Assembly (NCBI RefSeq): GCF_030272615.1
Contig: NC_081414.1
Location: forward strand, 657,028,292 to 657,092,291
From: Cryptomeria japonica
Taxonomy: Eukaryota > Streptophyta > Pinopsida > Cupressales > Cupressaceae
Reading direction: 5' to 3'
DNA: 64,000 nucleotides
The translations under genes and the position numbers were made by a program. Shown one piece after another: positions 59,355 to 64,000 of this stretch; within the stretch, counting starts at the first letter, position 1; every line of letters starts with the position of its first letter. The notes under the pieces are model-generated. The model was not told the origin of the DNA. It saw only the letters and a program-made list of their open reading frames with translations, and did not search any database.

Positions 59355-60940
59355 CATATTATTATCTTATTAATGTGAAAACTACCAAACCCCTAAATTA
59401 ATTAGTTAAGGTTATCACTTATTTACAAATAAGTCCCATGAGGTCTCTTGGCAGTCCTCCAAACATCCTTACAAGGAACCATCTTGGCAGTGACCCCAAC
59501 ACTCATTGGAAGCCACTTCCCTTACTATGATCCTATGATCTAGGGATATAACACAAATCAATAACCATCTATAATGCATAATCCATTTATTCCCATATTA
59601 TAAAACTGAAGCATTATAATAATTTGATTTTTCAAGCTCAATATAATTTTCAAGAGAGCACATCATAAACAATATCAAGTATCTTTGCAACTTCATTTAG
59701 AAGAGAAATAAATCAATTCTACAAAAATATCACAAAAATATCAAGTCCAAAACAAGTCTTCGGTCTAACTTAGACTGACGAAAATAAACCCAAAATTCCA
59801 AAAAGATCAAAAACATAAAAAAAATTTAGTTTAGTGTATACGATGCATCTTTTAGCCCATACATGGATTCTTTTAGCGCATCCATGGAGTCTTTTAGCAC
59901 ATAAGAAAAATCAGTTAATTTACAAATTTTGAAAGAAAAAATAGAGATTATTCAGACCAAGGAAGAATCTTAGACAAAATACAAAATGCAAAATCGATCT
60001 AGAGGAAAGCATTTAATCTCTAAAAGTCAAAACAAGAGAATTCAAAGAAAAAGAAATGATTTCATGACAAGAATTTTACAAAACAAAGATCACAACCACA
60101 AAAAGAAATTCCCGACCATTATAACCATAGAGAAATCCAAACTTCATACTAAAGGACATGATTTTAATAAAAAATACACAAAGATAATTTCTCCACAAAA
60201 TCAACCACTATTCTCATAGACTGAATACAGAATATCAGAAAATAAATTTTCATGGGGACAATTTTGATAGACCAAAAGTCTATACACAAATAAATCTCAA
60301 CCATTATTTTAGAAATACCCATACATAATAAACATGGTTCCTGATTATAGAAATTTTTCAAATTCTCCCCAAGTTCCAGAAAAAAATATCCAAACATAGA
60401 GAGTACAATCTTTTCCTTTCTCAAATATAAAATTAATATCAAGATCAAAGGTATTAGAAAATCTACAACTTGGAATATAGAAGAATGGTCTAAAAACTAA
60501 GATAAGAAATTGAAGACGCAACCACAATCCAAGTACACCAAGAAAAATCTACAGGAACCAAGAAATATTCCAATACGCAAATCACAATGAACAACTGTAC
60601 AAAAAAATCTCTTTGAAAACCCAAAAGCAATTATTTTTCCAAATTCACCAAAAACTCTCCATAGCAATACACTGCAAAACTTCTCCAAAATTCATCCAAT
60701 GAATTAATAATGGAAAACTCTCTTCGAAAAATTCTCAAAAAGCCCTAAATAATGTATAATGCAAAATTCCAAAAAAAAATAAAATAATAATAGAAATATT
60801 ACATGTAGAAAACTAAATAAAGATTCAATGCAAAGCTTAAGGCTCACTCCAGTTCCACCTTTGAAAAGAAGAAAAAATAAATAAAAATATTAATTACTAT
60901 ATAAAACACCCAATAAATCAATAAAGAAGAATAAAATAAA
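59355..60940. other. A-rich non-coding stretch with a 3 x 21-bp repeat
   Basis: Three 21-bp units starting CTTTTAGC lie at 59,849, 59,870 and 59,891, with CATGGA-T between. The rest is A-rich DNA with many CAAAA runs and overlapping open frames on both strands that lack any recognisable domain. Confidence 0.5.
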
Positions 60941-60955
60941 AGAATAAATAATTAA

Positions 60956-61217
60956 AGTCGAAGGAGTTGAGCTTAATTGGTTAAAACACTGGGTTCTCAT
61001 TGTGGAGAGCCAAGTTCAATTCCCAATAGGGACATCTGCAGTGGAATTATAAGTTGTGATTCTTGGCCTTCCATGGGATGGGGAAGGTCTTGGCAAACAT
61101 AATAATAATAATAATTCAAAGATATGTAATGGGGATGGGGCCCCCTACAGTGTCCCCACTGGTTCATAGCTCCAGTCAAAAGCTATTCAGGCTTCGACCA
61201 ATTACCGATAAAAAAAA
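60956..61217 (+). mobile_element. tRNA-derived SINE with 15-bp target duplication
   Basis: Box A-like GAGCTTAATTGG (60,969-60,980) and box B GTTCAATTC (61,014-61,022) lie in tRNA-like order and spacing near the 5' end. The body ends in an A-run (61,209-61,217). It is flanked by a perfect 15-bp direct repeat, AGAATAAATAATTAA (60,941-60,955 and 61,218-61,232). Internal (AAT)n at about 61,091. It has no coding capacity; LINE enzymes would move it. Confidence 0.88.
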
Positions 61218-61232
61218 AGAATAAATAATTAA

Positions 61233-61787
61233 TTAACAATTAAATAAATAGCATTAATAAAATAGTCAATTAAAATCCCAATTAAATATTAAAGCTTAAA
61301 TAGATAAATATATAAGTAAACAAACAAATAAATAAATTAATAAATAACAATTAAATTCCCAAGAAGGCTCCAACAAATAATTCCTAATAAAAAGAATTAT
61401 TTATTAACATTAAACTCACAATAAATGTTATTTATTAATTACACATTAGAAATCATAACATCATTAATTAATTATCACAATAAAATCAACCCACACAACA
61501 ATTAAATAAATATTAGATGACCACTTAACCAAAATACTAGAACTACATCCATAGGGGGAATACCTATGAGAAGAACTTCGGCAAGTCCGTAGGGTTTCAA
61601 TGTTCGTGTAGGGGTTCTTGGCCTCTGACTTGGAGGAGTATAGGTGGCCTCGTCCATGTAGGTAATTTTCTTTTCCTCTTCCTCTCATCTCTTCTTCATT
61701 TATTATCTTGTTTATGTCAAGCCACCATCTGGTCATTTCCATGGGCTCTTTGTTGTTCTTTATGCCCTATTACACACTCGAGCATTT
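61233..61787. other. AT-rich DNA then probable LINE 5' leader
   Basis: Composition changes near 61,540 to a less AT-rich, pyrimidine-rich stretch leading to the LINE ORF1 start at 61,788. The exact LINE 5' end cannot be fixed. Confidence 0.35.
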
Positions 61788-63690
61788 ATGTCTAGAGATT
61801 CTAGCGGTGGCCCTCATGTCAAGGGCTCGACTCCTCCTAAGTCATTCAAATTAGCGTTGCTTGATTTGGACTCTAACCCTATTTCTGATTTAGACAAATT
61901 TGACATTAGGGTGCTAGACTCTCCTACAGGGTCTGATGGGATCGATGGAAAAGAAGGTACACTCCCTCCCTCTTCTCGCTCTTCCCTCTCTATAACTCCA
62001 AACTCTTCTATGTTGGATGCTATTGATGCATAAAAAATAGATTGAAGGATGTTGCTAATTTTTTAACAGCCACAAATGTTTCTAATATACTGGCCCACTA
62101 ATTTATGGATGAATGGTTGAAGAACATTTGGATTAAAAACTAGGTCTAAATTTTTCTTTCTAGAGAATGATTCAAAAGGGTTTATTTATTATTTTTTTCA
62201 AAGATGCTAGTTCACAGGCTCAAGTAGCTAGCAAACAATTTTGGATGGTTGGCAAATGTTCTTTTAGGGCTATCAAGTGGTCTCCCGAGGTGGTTAGCGA
62301 TGAGATCACTTCCCTTTCGATCTCTAGATGGATCATTATCAAGAATCTTCCCCCACTATTGTGGAGATTCATTCCATAACTCCTTCAGCCGATTGGAAGG
62401 ATTATTAGGGTTGATCATTCGCCCTCTTTTAATCCAAACCTTGATGCTCGGGCTCTCATTGTGATTGCCCTGGGTAAATATATTCTTGACACCATCAAAA
62501 TCTTGATGAGTGATGATCTCATTTCCTGTTCCATTGAGATTCTTAGGGGGCTGAATGCATGCTTCCTCTATAGAAATGAAGGGCATATGCATAAAAATTG
62601 TCTTATTTTGGTTAAACATAACCCTAACCCAACTACTAAGAAAGGCCAAGAGAGAAGCCAAAATATGGCTTCCTCTGCTAAACCAATGGAAGTGCAAACC
62701 CCTATTTGAGACAAGCTAAATGAGTTGAGTAAATCGATAGCTAAGGATATGGCTAAGCCGATTGGCCCTCTCCCATCTTTTGATGAAAATATGGAGTTTG
62801 AGAGCTTTAATGCTCACCTGCCTCCTCATTCTCTGCTGGAAATATCACTTGCTCAAATGAATGATGCCCCCACCAAATCAGGAAGGATGAGGGTAAAAAA
62901 TGAGCAATAGTTGGTGTTGGATAAATTGAAATCCCTCCCTCATCCAAAGACCAATCTTACTGAGGTTTTTAATCTTACTTCTCCTCCCCGCTTAAAAGGT
63001 AAACTCTCATTTGTTCAATCGATAGTCCAAGATCCTAAAGGAAAATCTATTTCTGTGTATAATTTAAATAAGGATAGTGATGCATATAAGATGACTATTG
63101 ATAATAAGGATCCTAATTATACTATTGTTAATTTTGTTAATAAGGAAGATAATGTTGTGGATGTTAATTCTTTTAATTCAGTTGATGTGAACTTTATTAA
63201 TTAGGATGTTAATTCTCTTACTAAAGATACTATCTCTAATAATTATGTAGATGTTAATTCTATCAATAAGGATGCTAAACATATGGTTACTGTTAATACC
63301 AATAATATTGACCCCCCTAACAAGAGTAGTTTTAATGAGAGTGATTTAGCATCTCTGCAAAACCCTCTCTCCATTGTCCCTGACCTAAAGGTGGAGAGTA
63401 TTGAAATCATCAAGGCCAAACCCATTGTTAGTAATCAAACGCTGGCATCCCTTGAGCTTTTGGTTTCTGATCAATTTGGTTGAGTCATTTCCAACCCATT
63501 ATTTGAAGATCCTAATGGGGAGCAGAGATCCCTGCCCATCGATGTATCCAACAAAGAGAATCTCTCCCCAAGTGTGGAGATTGAATAAGGGGACACCCTT
63601 ATCATGGATGGTGAAGGTCCTTTCAATGTTGTTAAAGAAGGAGAGGGAGGCCATTAGGCAAGAAAAAGATATCCCCTCTCCCTAAAAGAA
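61788..63690 (+). pseudogene. LINE ORF1 (DUF4283 / zinc-knuckle RNA-binding protein), decayed
   Basis: It begins MSRDSSGGPHVKGSTPPKSF at 61,788, open to a stop at about 62,033. After a frameshift region it gives GLFIIFFKDASSQAQVASKQ, FWMVGKCSFRAIKWSPE, WIIIKNLPPLLW, IGRIIRVDHSPSFNPNLDAR and ALIVIALG, in the order of the DUF4283 domain. The knuckle reads ACFLYRNEGHMHKNC, where C-x2-C-x4-H-x4-C is expected; the second Cys is Tyr (62,569-62,571, a TGT-to-TAT change). A low-complexity Asn/Asp/Val part follows (63,090-63,310), then a Ser/Pro/Glu-rich tail. Plant L1-like ORF1 proteins bind the element RNA. Scattered stops mark it as inactive. Confidence 0.82.
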
Positions 63691-63761
63691 AGAACAACAA
63701 AAGTGATGTTCCCAAATGCTTTAGTGGCTTCAAAGCTACCAAGGATATTCCTAATTAATTT

Positions 63762-64000
63762 CATCTGTGATGGATCTTATGCTCATCACCGAGAACATTA
63801 GGGGGCTTGAGTCCCCTGATCAAAAGCTAATTATTAGGATATTTCTCAACCTGCATAAGAACCTGTATATCTTACTTCTAAAAAAGGTTAAAGCATCTGA
63901 ATTTCTACTAGAGGTAAATCTCATATTCATCTAGAGGGATGCTATTCACTTCACCACCAATCATGAAAAAGGTAGAGGTGGTGCAGTCATTTTGATTAAT
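63762..64000 (+). pseudogene. LINE ORF2 start: endonuclease domain, runs off the window
   Basis: The frame reads MLITENIRGLESPDQKLIIR, LLLKKVKASEF, then a TAG stop at 63,933, and EKGRGGAVILI. This corresponds to the N-W-N-x-R-G-L-x-S-P-x-K...QE-K...GG-A-L-I order of the apurinic-type endonuclease at the start of LINE ORF2. The catalytic QE-K position reads KKVK, so the Glu is lost. Reverse transcriptase would lie beyond the window. Confidence 0.75.

Overview
The window is AT-rich, repeat-dominated plant nuclear DNA. I see no intact, ordinary host gene in it. Almost every coding trace is a broken transposable element or a gene carried by one. The mix of chromovirus-type Ty3/gypsy relics with an initiator-Met primer site, a TRIM, tRNA-derived SINEs, L1-like LINEs, a hAT relic and a very large CACTA element points to a large-genome seed plant. 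A gymnosperm is my best guess, but that is inference from style and not a proven placement. Most in-frame stops are TAG/TAA/TGA where the family has Gln, Trp or Arg. That is the C-to-T / G-to-A signature of old, methylated repeats. Positions 21,001-21,500 are an assembly gap of N.

Left part, 1-21,000. A Ty3/gypsy element starts inside the window with the end of its 5' LTR and a clear primer binding site, followed by decayed gag, protease, RT, RNase H and integrase up to about 4,735. Next comes a small gag-like piece of another element and several kilobases of T-rich non-coding DNA. An apparently complete 352-bp TRIM (two LTRs, PBS, PPT, 5-bp target duplication) sits at 9,424-9,775. A hAT-like transposase relic covers 10,264-12,990. 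An unrecognised gene family ('copy A') covers 14,417-18,370. It is broken by a solo LTR and ends in four 46-residue coiled-coil repeats. A second coiled-coil relic on the minus strand (18,919-20,995) runs into the gap.

Middle part, 21,500-27,270. Palindromic short repeats, a GA microsatellite, one copy of a dispersed non-coding repeat (second copy at 56.5 kb) and a probable minus-strand LTR.

Central element, 27,271-51,939. This is the main result: a 24,669-bp CACTA (En/Spm, CMC) transposon with both termini, similar terminal inverted repeats and a perfect 3-bp TAC target duplication. Its minus strand carries a nearly full-length but decayed TNP2-type transposase (36,047-40,520), a SET-domain relic (34,463-35,222), a small ORF and a second Ptta/En/Spm-type gene (30,190-32,360). 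Its right third holds a plus-strand cargo: a second copy ('copy B', 43,899-46,860) of the unrecognised family also seen outside the element at 14.4 kb, a four-copy 407-bp tandem array, and a third fragment ('copy C', 50.4 kb). The cargo lies between two same-orientation copies of the right subterminal repeat (43.4 kb and 51.5 kb), so the element looks composite. A 5'-truncated LINE relic lies between transposase and cargo.

Right part, 51,943-64,000. Mostly featureless AT-rich DNA with a gypsy chromodomain tail (55.5 kb), the second dispersed repeat, two tRNA-derived SINEs (57.6 kb minus; 60.96 kb plus with a 15-bp target duplication), a probable LTR related to the one at position 1, and a LINE entering from 61.8 kb with ORF1 and the start of the ORF2 endonuclease, running off the window.
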